From Candidatus Phosphoribacter baldrii (GTDB lineage Bacteria > Actinomycetota > Actinomycetes > Actinomycetales > Dermatophilaceae), in assembly GCA_016704565.1 (NCBI GenBank), contig JADIZV010000003.1, positions 124,001-188,000 of the forward strand: a stretch of 64,000 bases of DNA, written 5' to 3'. Below the pieces are notes generated by a model that worked only from the letters and a program-made list of their open reading frames with translations, had not been told where the DNA came from and searched no databases. Each line of letters begins with the position of its first letter. Position 1 is the first letter of the stretch. A program made the translations under genes and the position numbers. Of this stretch, positions 1-7,950 are shown piece by piece.

Positions 1-2
1 TA

Positions 3-752
3 GACGCGGGTTCGGGGTCGCTCGGCGGGGCACGCCCGAAGGCGTCGGTCCGCGACCACAACGGCCGCCTACTCATCGCCAAGTTCCCGCATGCGCACGA
101 CGAGTGGGACGTCATGGCGTGGGAGAAGACGATGCTCGACCTGGCGCACTCCGCGGGGCTTGGCGTCCCGGCCAACCGCCTGACCAAGGTCGGTCCGCGC
201 AGCGTTCTGTTGCTGGAGCGGTTCGATCGCCATGCCAACGGTGATCGCCTCGGCTACATCAGCGCCATGACGATGATTGGCTCTCGCGACGGCGACGAGA
301 GGGACTACGGCGACATTGCCGAAGTCCTTCCCGAGTCCGGTGCAGCGGTGCCTGACGACTTGCGCGAGCTCTTCAGCCGGGTCGTGTTCAACGTGGCGGT
401 GCACAACACGGACGACCATCTGCGCAATCACGGGTTCCTGCACCAGCGAGGCGGATGGGTGCTCAGCCCCATGTTCGACGTGAACCCCAACCCGGACCTG
501 GGTCAAGGACGCATGACAAGCATCGTCGGTGCCTCAGCCGCCGACGAGGAAGCCGAAGCGCTCGTCGCCTTCGCATCGGTATGCCGCCTGAGCCGGACCC
601 AGGCCCTGCCTATCATCCGGCGAGTCGCCTCCGCAGTCGGGCGATGGCGGGGCGCCGCCGAGGCCAACGGCATACCACCAAGGGAGATCGCCATCTTCGC
701 GGACGCCATGACCAGCCAACGACAGGCGCTGGAGAACCTAGTCGGCCAGTGA
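3..752 (+). CDS. HipA-type serine/threonine kinase, 5' end outside window
   Basis: The frame is already open at the window edge, so the start codon lies upstream and about 249 residues are visible (whole HipA proteins have about 400 or more). The first visible residues carry the HipA N-terminal signature GGARPKA. Further on the kinase catalytic loop reads HNTDDHLRNHGF and the metal-binding motif reads SPMFDVNP. HipA kinases are toxins of HipBA modules; the E. coli enzyme phosphorylates glutamyl-tRNA synthetase. The HipB antitoxin would normally lie just upstream, outside the window. The next features are another toxin-antitoxin pair, so this end looks like an accessory patch. Family assignment is firm; whether the gene is intact at its 5' end cannot be seen. 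Confidence 0.85.
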   Translation, partial: DAGSGSLGGARPKASVRDHNGRLLIAKFPHAHDEWDVMAWEKTMLDLAHSAGLGVPANRLTKVGPRSVLLLERFDRHANGDRLGYISAMTMIGSRDGDERDYGDIAEVLPESGAAVPDDLRELFSRVVFNVAVHNTDDHLRNHGFLHQRGGWVLSPMFDVNPNPDLGQGRMTSIVGASAADEEAEALVAFASVCRLSRTQALPIIRRVASAVGRWRGAAEANGIPPREIAIFADAMTSQRQALENLVGQ

Positions 753-834
753 GTCGCTAGGGCACGTCAAGGTCCGGAGGCCACTCGATCGCGCTGGCCG
801 ACCGACTCGACAGCTGCCACGCAGCCGGGCGTCG

Positions 835-1122
835 TCATGCCACGTCGTGCAGGGACCGCACTTTCGGAGTTCCGGAAGCGCGCTCCAGCGCAAGGTCGTG
901 AGCGGTCTGCATAGCCAGCCACGCCCGTGCCGTCCCGGCTCCCGCCTGCTCCAGACGGACGGCGAGGTTGGGGCTGATCCGGGCGTGTCCGTGCAAGACC
1001 CGGCTCAGCGAGACCCGAGAGATGCCCAAGCGGGCAGCCGCCTCACCGACCCCGAGCCCGAGATCGGCCAAGACGTCCTCACGCAAGATCTCGCCCGGGT
1101 GCACCGGCGTCTTCATCGCCAT
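835..1122 (-). CDS. higA: HigA-family antitoxin (copy A, intact)
   Basis: This 95-residue protein begins MKTPVHPGEILREDVL, the hallmark N-terminus of HigA/VapI antitoxins, followed by a helix-turn-helix (roughly residues 25-60, with GISRVSLSRVLHG). It should bind and neutralise the toxin encoded just upstream on the same strand and repress the shared promoter. Toxin-first order is typical of higBA. Only 14 bases separate it from the toxin stop, and a GAGGTGAGAG ribosome-binding site precedes its ATG. The gene is duplicated at 2596-2937 with a different C-terminal tail. Confidence 0.88.
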   Translation of the reverse strand: MAMKTPVHPGEILREDVLADLGLGVGEAAARLGISRVSLSRVLHGHARISPNLAVRLEQAGAGTARAWLAMQTAHDLALERASGTPKVRSLHDVA

Positions 1123-1284
1123 CTCTCACCTCATGATCAGTGGTAGTCCCGATAGTCGACCACCTCGACATCGGTCTCGACGAAACGAAACGTCACCCGC
1201 CAGTTGCCGTTCACCCAGATGGACCAATGTCCAGCCAGGTCGCCCTTGAGCGGATGAGTGCGGAACGAGGGGATGGCCAAGTCG
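880..1284. repeat. direct repeat, higBA copy A (partner 2695-3100)
   Basis: Bases 880-1284 are nearly identical to 2695-3100, with a handful of substitutions and one inserted base near the antitoxin start. The repeat covers most of higA and the 3' half of higB. Homology resumes at 1505-1678 versus 3103-3276, so copy B has lost 218 bp relative to copy A. The arrangement reads as a tandem duplication of a higBA-peptidase junction with about 1 kb of other DNA between the copies. Confidence 0.85.
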
Positions 1285-1415
1285 TCGGGTCCCTGCGCTA
1301 TGTCGAGCGCGGACAGGATGCGCAGCAACTTGGGGACATGTGCCGCCTGGACGCCCTTCTTGGATTGGTCGTTGTACAACGCTTCCAAGCCCTTGTGCCG
1401 GAAGCTGACGATCAC
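1137..1415 (-). CDS. higB: HigB/RelE-like toxin (copy A, intact)
   Basis: This 92-residue basic protein starts at a GTG and has the HigB 'killer' fold signature: SFRHKGLEALY near the N-terminus, then RTHPLKGDLAGHW, the strand NWRVTFRF, and a DYRDYH end. HigB toxins are ribosome-dependent mRNA interferases. Length matches the family (about 90-95 aa). The antitoxin gene follows directly, so the pair should be one transcript. A second copy at 2953-3100 has lost its 5' half. Confidence 0.87.
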   Translation of the reverse strand: MIVSFRHKGLEALYNDQSKKGVQAAHVPKLLRILSALDIAQGPDDLAIPSFRTHPLKGDLAGHWSIWVNGNWRVTFRFVETDVEVVDYRDYH

Positions 1416-1504
1416 ACTTCAAGCGTAGCGCGTATCGTTACACGATACAACGCCGATCTGCCGTCGAACGTGCCCCGCCGTCAACGCCCGACCAAACCGC
1501 TGTC

Positions 1505-1678
1505 GCGCTACGTCCGCTTGCCCAACGGATGCTGGATCTGCGCCCACCGCGTTACGGTGAGGCATAACGAGCAGCGAGGCGAGCGGCATACGGCCCGAGG
1601 ACGAGGTGACCCGGCTGTGCGCCGAGCTCATCCGCATCCCGTCGGTCAACGTCGGCGACACCCAAGGGCCGGGGGAGC
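1505..1678 (+). pseudogene. decayed 5' fragment of the M20 peptidase gene
   Basis: This stretch repeats the first ~115 coding bases of the peptidase gene at 3162 plus about 60 bases upstream, including the TACGGT -10-like box. The position matching the true ATG reads ATA (1564-1566), and homology stops abruptly at 1678, after about 38 codons. It is therefore an untranslatable remnant left by the duplication, not a gene. Confidence 0.8.
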
Positions 1679-2003
1679 AGGCTGGGTCTGGCCCGCGGGT
1701 TGCCGTGCGAGGGCAGCGGATGGCGGTAGCACCCAGGTACGGCGTGGGCTTCGCCTGACTTCCAAAGGAGACCGATGGCAGTAGGAGCTCGGATGGCGCG
1801 CTGCCAAGACACCGGCAGGAGACGGCAGCCTCGATCAGCGAACCCCGACTGTTTTCGGGAAGCCCTATCTGGGCGAAGTGATGCGGCCCTGGGACTCGGT
1901 ACCGGTGGTGGCCCGTCGTGCGGTCGTCGGCTCTCCCTTGCGCACCCCAACCAGGAGGACGTTCACGGTTCCCTGAGCTCGCGAACCTTTACCTATGCGT
2001 AGG
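1679..2003. other. 325 bp without a recognisable gene
   Basis: This stretch lies between the end of the decayed peptidase fragment and the 3' end of the DUF6578-like gene. I see no convincing reading frame, RNA gene or hairpin in it. Short open frames exist but have no family features. It belongs to the DNA found only between the two higBA copies. Confidence 0.4.
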
Positions 2004-2393
2004 TCAGATGTCGGGCTCGAGCACCACCACCCAGCCGTTGAAGTGGAGGTCCGGGAACGCCCGTCCGTCGGGGATGGTGTCGTCGCGGACATTGACGAAC
2101 TTCGCAGTGCCGGTTATGGGGTAGCGAACTCGTGAGTCTGGGCCCTGCGGACCGTAGGCGCACCACGCCTGAGCGATGGAGACGACAACTCCTGAGATGT
2201 GGAGCAGGCCCTCACGGCCGTCGTCGTGGTGCTCCTCCGAGTGGGTGATGCGACCTGCCATCTCGGGGCCAAGAGCGGCGGCGAACCACTCGTCATCAGT
2301 GTCCACAGCGGTCCACTCGACACGGTCCCCGACAGCAAACGGGTCGCCGCAGCACTCCATCTGCCACGACGCGACCCACACAACCAATGTCAC
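2004..2393 (-). CDS. DUF6578-like small protein
   Basis: From the GTG at 2393 the product is 129 residues; a longer frame to 2540 exists, but its extra residues are Arg/Ser-rich and look non-coding. The N-terminus VVWVASWQMECCGDPF followed by VGDRVEWT matches my memory of the DUF6578 family (a tryptophan, a WQM..CCG.PF motif, then a short beta-barrel-like domain). A central EEHHDD segment and the closing strand GWVVVLE also fit. No function is known. It lies in the 1 kb between the duplicated higBA copies and is probably horizontally acquired. The family call is from memory and needs a profile search. Confidence 0.6.
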   Translation of the reverse strand: MTLVVWVASWQMECCGDPFAVGDRVEWTAVDTDDEWFAAALGPEMAGRITHSEEHHDDGREGLLHISGVVVSIAQAWCAYGPQGPDSRVRYPITGTAKFVNVRDDTIPDGRAFPDLHFNGWVVVLEPDI

Positions 2394-2437
2394 ACCCTCA
2401 GGGATACATGGCTGGCGCCGTTTCGTGAAGCGATTTG

Positions 2438-2694
2438 ATGGACTCGGAGCTGATGCAGGTCGTCGGCAGGATCGACGAGCCGTCGCTCGACGGCGCCTCG
2501 TGGCATGACCTGCGCGTGTCCGCTCGCGGGTCTGATCCACGAGCGGCCGTGCTCTTCGTCGTTGACCGCGAAGCGATGATAGAAGATCACCCGATTCAAG
2601 TCGTCGACCTAAGCGACGAGGAGAGGCCTCCGTTCCGATGCGCAGCTAACGTGCTCTGGTCCGTCGACAACAATCTCAACCTCGCCAACATGGA
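2438..2694 (+). pseudogene. DUF6924-like gene cut at its 3' end by the higBA repeat
   Basis: An ATG at 2438 opens a frame of about 86 residues with PIQVVDLSDEERPPFRC and then SVDNNLNLANM, which resembles the end of the DUF6924 domain (family members continue into a short acidic/aromatic tail). The frame reaches the duplication junction at 2695 right after NLNLANM and runs only seven more codons into foreign sequence, stopping at 2716. The true C-terminus is therefore missing. It is divergent to the DUF6578-like gene with 44 bp between starts. Function unknown. Confidence 0.55.
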
Positions 2695-2937
2695 GCGCTC
2701 CAGCGCAAGGTCGTGAGCGGTCTGCATAGCCAGCCACGCCCGTGCCGTCCCGGCTCCCGCCTGCTCCAGACGGACGGCGAGGTTGGGGCTGATCCGGGCG
2801 TGTCCGTGCAAGACCCGGCTCAGCGAGACCCGAGAGATGCCCAAGCGGGCAGCCGCCTCACCGACCCCGAGCCCGAGATCGGCCAAGACATCTTCACGCA
2901 AGATCTCGCCCGGGTGCACCGGCGTCTTCATCGCCAT
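2596..2937 (-). CDS. HigA-family antitoxin (copy B) with replaced C-terminus
   Basis: Residues 1 to about 81 match copy A, including the MKTPVHPGEILREDV start and the helix-turn-helix. After the repeat boundary at 2695 the frame runs into unrelated DNA and gains a 33-residue tail rich in Ser, Leu and Arg in place of the copy A ending. Its toxin partner is broken. It could still make a DNA-binding antitoxin, possibly acting on copy A, or be inactive. It overlaps the truncated DUF6924-like gene on the other strand. Confidence 0.65.
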   Translation of the reverse strand: MAMKTPVHPGEILREDVLADLGLGVGEAAARLGISRVSLSRVLHGHARISPNLAVRLEQAGAGTARAWLAMQTAHDLALERSMLARLRLLSTDQSTLAAHRNGGLSSSLRSTT

Positions 2938-3276
2938 CTCTTCACCTCCTGATCAGTGGTAGTCCCGATAGTCGACCAGCTCGACATCGGTCTCGACGAA
3001 ACGAAACGTCACCCGCCAGTTGCCGTTCACCCAGATGGACCAATGCCCAGCCAGGTCGCCTTTGAGCGGATGAGTGCGGAACGAGGGGATGGCCAAGTCG
3101 TAGCGCTACGTCTGCTTGCCCAACCCGTGCTGGATCTGCGCCCACCGCGTTACGGTGAGGCATGACGAGCAACGAGGCGAGCGGCATACGGCCCGAGGAC
3201 GAGGTGACCCGGCTGTGCGCCGAGCTCATCCGCATCCCGTCGGTCAACGCCGGCGACAACCAAGGGCCGGGGGAGC
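2695..3276. repeat. direct repeat, higBA-peptidase copy B (partner of 880-1678)
   Basis: Bases 2695-3100 match 880-1284 and bases 3103-3276 match 1505-1678. Copy B has the damaged toxin but the intact peptidase gene; copy A has the intact toxin but the damaged peptidase gene. The complementary damage argues for a duplication followed by reciprocal loss. Confidence 0.82.
2953..3100 (-). pseudogene. HigB toxin fragment (copy B)
   Basis: This is the 3' half of the toxin gene, matching 1137-1284 of copy A. Relative to copy A, 218 bp are deleted at the 3100/3103 junction, removing the start codon and the first ~44 codons. What follows on that side is the peptidase upstream region. No functional toxin can be made from this copy. 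Confidence 0.82.
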
Positions 3277-4511
3277 GGGCCGCCGCCGAGTGGGTCATGG
3301 AGCAGTTGCACGAGGTGGGCCTGGACCCTGTCCTCGTCGAGAGCAGTCCGGGCCGCGCGAGCGTCATGGTGCGCATCGAGGGTGCCGACCCGACCCTTCC
3401 CGGCCTGGTCGTCCACGGTCACACCGACGTCGTTCCGGCCAATGCCGCCGACTGGCAGGTCGACCCGTTCGGCGCCGAAGAGCGCGACGGATGCCTCTGG
3501 GGTCGCGGCGCGGTCGACATGAAGGACATGGACGCGATGATCCTCGCGTCGGTCCGCGACCTGGCCCGCACGGGAGCCAAGCCTGCCCGGACGACGACGT
3601 TCGTCTTCTTCGCCGATGAGGAGGCCGGCGGGGTCTACGGCAGCCATTGGGTCACTACCCATCACCCCGACTGGTTCGAGGGGGCGAGCGAGGCGATAAG
3701 CGAGGTTGGCGGCTTCAGTGTGACGGTGCCGGGACGGCATGCGGGAGCGCCCACCCGCGCCTACCTCTTGCAGACGGCCGAGAAGGGGATCGCCTGGCTG
3801 CGGCTGCACGCCCACGGGCGCGCGGGCCACGGGTCGGTGCCCAACGACGCCAACGCCGTCGTGCGCCTTGCCCAGGCCCTCGCGCGGATCGACGCGCACG
3901 TCTGGCCCCGCGAATACGTCGCCTCAGTCCGCGGCCTCCTGGACGGCCTGTCGGAACTCACCGGCATCCCGTATGCCGCCCACGACCCCTCGGCGCTCCC
4001 CGCCGACCTGCTGCGAACCCTCGGGGGCGCACAGGGATTCGTGCTCGGGACCCTGCGTGACACGGCCCAGCCGACGATGCTCACCAGCGGCTACAAGCAC
4101 AACGTCATCCCGCAGACCGCCACGGCGGCTCTGGACTGCCGGTTCCTCCCCGGGCACGAGGAATCGCTCATGGCGACGATCCGCGAACTGGCGGGGGAAC
4201 ACGTCGAGGTCGAAGTGATGCACCGGGACACGGCCCTGGACGCGCCGTTCACCGGCTCACTCGTCGAGGCGATGAAGCAGGCGCTGCGCGCCGAAGACCC
4301 AGACGCTCATGTCCTGCCCTACTGCCTATCCGGAGGGACCGACAACAAGGCCCTGTCCCGGTTGGGGATCACCGGCTACGGCTTCGCGCCGTTGCGACTG
4401 CCGCCGGAGCTGGACTTCGTGTCGATGTTCCACGGGATCGACGAGCGCGTGCCCGTCGAGTCGCTGCGCTTCGGTGCCCGGGTGCTGCGCCGGTTCCTGG
4501 ACCTGGCCTGA
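3162..4511 (+). CDS. M20 family metallopeptidase (ArgE/DapE-like)
   Basis: This 449-residue protein is a cytoplasmic zinc amidohydrolase of the M20/M25/M40 superfamily. The first metal signature reads VVHGHTDVVP (residues 83-92, ligand His87), the second LWGRGAVDMKD (Asp119), and the general base and ligand lie in FFADEEAG (Glu153, Glu154). A dimerisation domain should fill about 200-310. Exact substrate (dipeptide, N-acyl amino acid or succinyl-diaminopimelate) cannot be read from sequence; 449 residues fits the peptidase-like subgroup better than DapE. A TACGGT box at 3151-3156 lies 5 nt before the ATG, suggesting a leaderless message. Its 5' end is duplicated at 1505-1678. Confidence 0.88.
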   Translation: MTSNEASGIRPEDEVTRLCAELIRIPSVNAGDNQGPGERAAAEWVMEQLHEVGLDPVLVESSPGRASVMVRIEGADPTLPGLVVHGHTDVVPANAADWQVDPFGAEERDGCLWGRGAVDMKDMDAMILASVRDLARTGAKPARTTTFVFFADEEAGGVYGSHWVTTHHPDWFEGASEAISEVGGFSVTVPGRHAGAPTRAYLLQTAEKGIAWLRLHAHGRAGHGSVPNDANAVVRLAQALARIDAHVWPREYVASVRGLLDGLSELTGIPYAAHDPSALPADLLRTLGGAQGFVLGTLRDTAQPTMLTSGYKHNVIPQTATAALDCRFLPGHEESLMATIRELAGEHVEVEVMHRDTALDAPFTGSLVEAMKQALRAEDPDAHVLPYCLSGGTDNKALSRLGITGYGFAPLRLPPELDFVSMFHGIDERVPVESLRFGARVLRRFLDLA

Positions 4512-4565
4512 GGCCGGTCACGCCTCGGTGGCCGAATCGTTACGCTGACCCGCTACCGTCAGAGC

Positions 4566-4949
4566 ATGACCGCCGACCCGCGTGCCGCACTCGCCCTGCT
4601 TGTCTCTGCGCTGGAGCGCCACCTGGAGGTCGCCACCACTCGCCGCGACCCCGACGACCCTGCGGTCATCGGTGCGGCCGAAGCGCTGGCCGAGGCATTC
4701 GACAACTACGACGAGACCCTTTTCGCAGCCACCGAGGTCGCCACCCCGTTGGCGGTCTATGGCGACATGGACGACGAGGATGACGACGACTACGACGATG
4801 ACGACGAGGTCGACCCCCGCACCGCGGTCGACGCGGAGTCGGCTGTCTACGCCGGGCTGGACGACGAGGACGTCGACTTCGATGAGGATGACGAAGACGA
4901 CGATGATGACGACGAAGACGACGATGATGACGACGACGACCGCGCCTGA
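4566..4949 (+). CDS. small protein with a very acidic C-terminus
   Basis: The 127-residue product has an N-terminal helical part (about residues 1-66, Ala/Leu/Glu-rich) and then about 60 residues that are mostly Asp and Glu, ending in a long run of acidic residues. There are no Cys, no signal peptide and no membrane segment. A TACCGT box at 4554-4559 sits 6 nt before the ATG, a sensible leaderless promoter, which supports expression. I do not recognise a named family. Such acidic tails can bind basic proteins or metal ions, but that is speculation. Confidence 0.7.
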   Translation: MTADPRAALALLVSALERHLEVATTRRDPDDPAVIGAAEALAEAFDNYDETLFAATEVATPLAVYGDMDDEDDDDYDDDDEVDPRTAVDAESAVYAGLDDEDVDFDEDDEDDDDDDEDDDDDDDDRA

Positions 4950-4993
4950 CGGCTGGGCCACCAACGCCAGCTGACCGGCGGCCAGGGAGTCAG

Positions 4994-5935
4994 TCAAGCG
5001 GACACGTCGTCGAGGGCGTCGCGGACCGGCCCGGGCAGGTCCAGTGACTCACTGCCCAACGCCGCCTGCAACTGCGTGACGGTGCGCGCACCGACGATGA
5101 CCGACGAGACCCCCGGGGTGTCCCGCGCCCAGGCCAGTGCGACCTGCGCGGGCGGCACGTCCAGCCCGCGGGCTGCCGTGATGACGGCCTCGGTGATCGC
5201 CACCGCCCGCTCGTCGAGGTAGCGGTCCAGGAACCGCGGGAACACTCGCGAGGCGGCCCGGGACTGCGGAGGTATGCCGCCGCGGTACTTCCCGGTGAGG
5301 ATGCCCCGTCCCAGCGGAGCCCAGGACAACACCCCGAAACCCAGGGCCTGCGCTGCTGGGAGCACCTCATGCTCGGCGTCCCGATGAAGAAGCGAGTGCT
5401 CGATCTCGTTGGCCACCAACGGGATGCGAGCGGACTCCAGCACGGAGAAGGCCCGCGCGGTCTGCCACCCGGAGTAGTTCGAGATCCCGACGTAGCGGGC
5501 GCGACCGGACGACACGGCATACTCCAAGGCTCCGAGCGTCTCCGCGAGGGGGACATCGTCGCTCCACGTGTGGGCCAGCCACACGTCCAGGTGATCGGTG
5601 CCCAAGCGAGCCAGCGACTCGTCGAGGTCGCGCAGCAGCGCGCGGCGTGAGACGTCGACGACGCGGCCGCCCGGCCCTCGGCGGATCCCCGCCTTGGACA
5701 CGATGACGACCTCGTCACGGGCGACAACGCCGCCCGCCAGCACACGTCCGAGGATCGTCTCGGCCGCCCCTTCGCCGTAACCGCGGGCCGTGTCGATGAG
5801 CGTCCCACCGGCAGCGGTGAAGGCGGACACCTGGTCGCGGGCGCCCTCCTCGTCGACCTCCAGGCCCCACGTGAGGGTGCCCAGGCCCAGGCGCGAGACG
5901 GTCAGCCCGCTGCGGCCCAGGTGTCGCGAAAGCAT
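4994..5935 (-). CDS. aldo/keto reductase
   Basis: The 313-residue protein is an NADPH-dependent (alpha/beta)8-barrel oxidoreductase. The start is the ATG at 5935 (MLSRHLGRSGLTVSRLGLG), the usual AKR N-terminus; the frame is open further upstream but overlaps the next gene. The catalytic Asp and Tyr lie in LIDTARGYG, the catalytic Lys in VIVSKAG, the His in LAHTWSDD, and YVGISNYSGW is the conserved strand 6. The C-terminal cofactor-binding part SSVIVGARTVTQL is present. It is divergent from the LLM oxidoreductase gene with 63 bp between starts. Substrate unknown. Confidence 0.88.
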   Translation of the reverse strand: MLSRHLGRSGLTVSRLGLGTLTWGLEVDEEGARDQVSAFTAAGGTLIDTARGYGEGAAETILGRVLAGGVVARDEVVIVSKAGIRRGPGGRVVDVSRRALLRDLDESLARLGTDHLDVWLAHTWSDDVPLAETLGALEYAVSSGRARYVGISNYSGWQTARAFSVLESARIPLVANEIEHSLLHRDAEHEVLPAAQALGFGVLSWAPLGRGILTGKYRGGIPPQSRAASRVFPRFLDRYLDERAVAITEAVITAARGLDVPPAQVALAWARDTPGVSSVIVGARTVTQLQAALGSESLDLPGPVRDALDDVSA

Positions 5936-5998
5936 GGGGTCCAACCTATCCGCCGGACCCTGAACACCCCGGGTCAGCCGCGCCGCTAGCCTGACGGC

Positions 5999-7078
5999 GT
6001 GACCCACTCGATGCGGCTCGGCCTCAACCTCGGCTATTGGGGCGCGGGAAACGACAAGTTCAACGTCACCCTTGCCGAAGAAGCCGACCGGCTCGGCTAC
6101 TCGGTGGTCTGGGTGGCCGAGGCCTATGGCTCGGACGCCCCCACCGTGCTCTCCTTCATCGGTGCACGCACCGAGCAGATCCACCTCGGCGCCGCCGTCA
6201 TGCAGATCCCCGCGCGGACGCCGGCGATGACCGCGATGACCGCCGCCACCTTGGACTCGCTCTCGGGCGGCCGGTTCCGCTTGGGGCTCGGCGTCAGCGG
6301 CCCGCAGGTGAGCGAGGGCTGGCACGGCGTCCGGTTCGACGCGCCGCTGGCCCGGACTCGCGAGTACGTCGACATTGTGCGGATGGCGCTGCGCCGCGAA
6401 GTCGTCGCCTACGACGGTCGCCACTTCACCCTCCCGCTGCCCGACGGCCCAGGCAAGGCGCTCAATCTTGGCGTCCGGCCGATGCGCGAGGACCAGATCC
6501 CCGTCTATCTCGCGGCCGTCGGGCCCAAGAACCTCGAGCTCACCGGGGAGATCGCCGACGGGTGGTTGGCGATCTTCTTCGCGCCAGAGTTCGCGGGGGA
6601 GCTGGTGGGGTCGATCGAGACCGGCGCGCGCCGTGCGGGCAAGGGCTCGCAGGGCGGGTCACCGCTCGCCGGTTTCGACATCGTGCCGACCGTCCCTGTC
6701 GTCGTCACGGACGACCTGGACTACGCGTATGCCGCGGTGTCCGGCTACGCCGCCCTCTACATCGGGGGCATGGGCTCTCGGGAGAAGAACTTCTACAACC
6801 AGCTCGCCTGCCGGATGGGGTTCGAAACGGAGGCCAAGCTCATCCAGGACCTCTACCTCGACGGTCGGGCTCGGGATGCTGCGGCGGCGGTTCCCCGGGA
6901 GTTCCTCGACTCGACCAGCCTGCTCGGGCCGCGCGAGCGGATCCGGGACCGGTTGGCGGCATACGTGGAGGCGGGGGTGACCACGCTGTCGGTGGCGCCG
7001 TACGGGCCGTCGATGGAGCACCGGCGCGCCATCGTGCGGACGATGGCCGAGGTGGCGCAGGAGGCGGGTCTAGGCTGA
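5999..7078 (+). CDS. LLM-class F420-dependent oxidoreductase
   Basis: This 359-residue TIM-barrel flavin/F420 oxidoreductase of the luciferase-like family begins MRLGLNLGYWG after a short lead from a GTG start. Family motifs are the strand SVVWVAEAYGSDA, the helix TLDSLSGGRFRLGLGVSGPQV and the VYLAAVGPKNLEL region. Actinobacterial members usually use coenzyme F420 rather than FMN, but this is inferred from lineage. A TAGCCT box at 5987-5992 lies 6 nt before the GTG, so the message is probably leaderless. uppP follows 6 bp after the stop. Confidence 0.87.
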   Translation: MTHSMRLGLNLGYWGAGNDKFNVTLAEEADRLGYSVVWVAEAYGSDAPTVLSFIGARTEQIHLGAAVMQIPARTPAMTAMTAATLDSLSGGRFRLGLGVSGPQVSEGWHGVRFDAPLARTREYVDIVRMALRREVVAYDGRHFTLPLPDGPGKALNLGVRPMREDQIPVYLAAVGPKNLELTGEIADGWLAIFFAPEFAGELVGSIETGARRAGKGSQGGSPLAGFDIVPTVPVVVTDDLDYAYAAVSGYAALYIGGMGSREKNFYNQLACRMGFETEAKLIQDLYLDGRARDAAAAVPREFLDSTSLLGPRERIRDRLAAYVEAGVTTLSVAPYGPSMEHRRAIVRTMAEVAQEAGLG

Positions 7079-7084
7079 CGCCTC

Positions 7085-7939
7085 GTGTCAGACCTCAGCT
7101 ATCTCCAGTCCCTCATCCTCGGCGTCGTCGAGGGTCTCACCGAGTTCCTGCCGGTGTCTTCGACCGGGCACCTCACGGTGACGGAGAAGCTCCTCGGGCT
7201 CGATGTCGCGGACGAGGCGGTCACGGCATACACGGCGATCATCCAGCTGGGCGCGATCGCGGCGACCTTCGTCTACTTCTGGCGGGACATCGTCCGCCTG
7301 GTCCGCGCGTGGGTGGGCGGGCTGACCCGACCGGACGAGCGGGCGCACCCGGACTACTCGCTGGCGTGGGCTGTCATCGTCGGGTCGATCCCGGTGGCGC
7401 TGGTGGGCTTCGCGCTGCGCAAGGTCATCGCCGGGCCGCTGCGCAGCCTGTGGGTCGTGGCGGGGGCGCTCATCCTGTGGAGCGTGGTCATGTGGCTGGC
7501 GGAGACCCGGCACACCAAGCTGGTCCGAGAAGGCGCCGAGCGCGGCGAGTCGAGTGTGACGATGCGCGACGGGCTGGTCATCGGGCTGGTGCAATGCTTC
7601 TCGCTCGTGCCAGGGGTGAGCCGGTCCGGGGCGACGATCTCGGCGGGGCTGTTCCGGGGGATCGACCGAGTGACGGCGACCCGGTTGTCCTTCTTCCTGG
7701 CGATCCCGGCGCTGACCGCCGCCGGGCTGTTCGAGGCGGCGACGGTTGATCTGGGCGGGCTGGGCGTCGGGCAGATGGCGCTGGGTGTCGTCGTGGCGTT
7801 CGGGGTCGCCTATGCGTCGATCGCGTGGCTGCTGAAGTTCGTGGCCGGACACAAACTGACAGCCTTCGTGTTGTATCGCGTGGTGCTGGGTCTAGCGATC
7901 GCGGCCGCTATCGGCGCGGGGGCCCTCTCCGCAACCTGA
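7085..7939 (+). CDS. uppP: undecaprenyl-diphosphatase UppP (BacA)
   Basis: This integral membrane enzyme (284 aa, about eight membrane segments) removes a phosphate from undecaprenyl diphosphate so the lipid carrier can be reused in peptidoglycan synthesis. The two family signatures are present: EGLTEFLPVSSTGHL near residues 16-30 and LVPGVSRSGATISAG near 175-190. A TAGGCT box at 7071-7076, inside the end of the preceding gene, could give a leaderless transcript from the GTG. In M. tuberculosis uppP (Rv2136c) also lies beside the phosphatase/DUF3090/mshC cluster. It is convergent with corA, 11 bp apart. Confidence 0.93.
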   Translation: MSDLSYLQSLILGVVEGLTEFLPVSSTGHLTVTEKLLGLDVADEAVTAYTAIIQLGAIAATFVYFWRDIVRLVRAWVGGLTRPDERAHPDYSLAWAVIVGSIPVALVGFALRKVIAGPLRSLWVVAGALILWSVVMWLAETRHTKLVREGAERGESSVTMRDGLVIGLVQCFSLVPGVSRSGATISAGLFRGIDRVTATRLSFFLAIPALTAAGLFEAATVDLGGLGVGQMALGVVVAFGVAYASIAWLLKFVAGHKLTAFVLYRVVLGLAIAAAIGAGALSAT

Positions 7940-7950
7940 GCCGGAGCTGT

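Noticed and set aside
6037..7749. A 570-codon plus-strand frame across the LLM oxidoreductase and uppP genes
   Set aside because: It is an Arg/Gly-rich alternative frame of two real genes.
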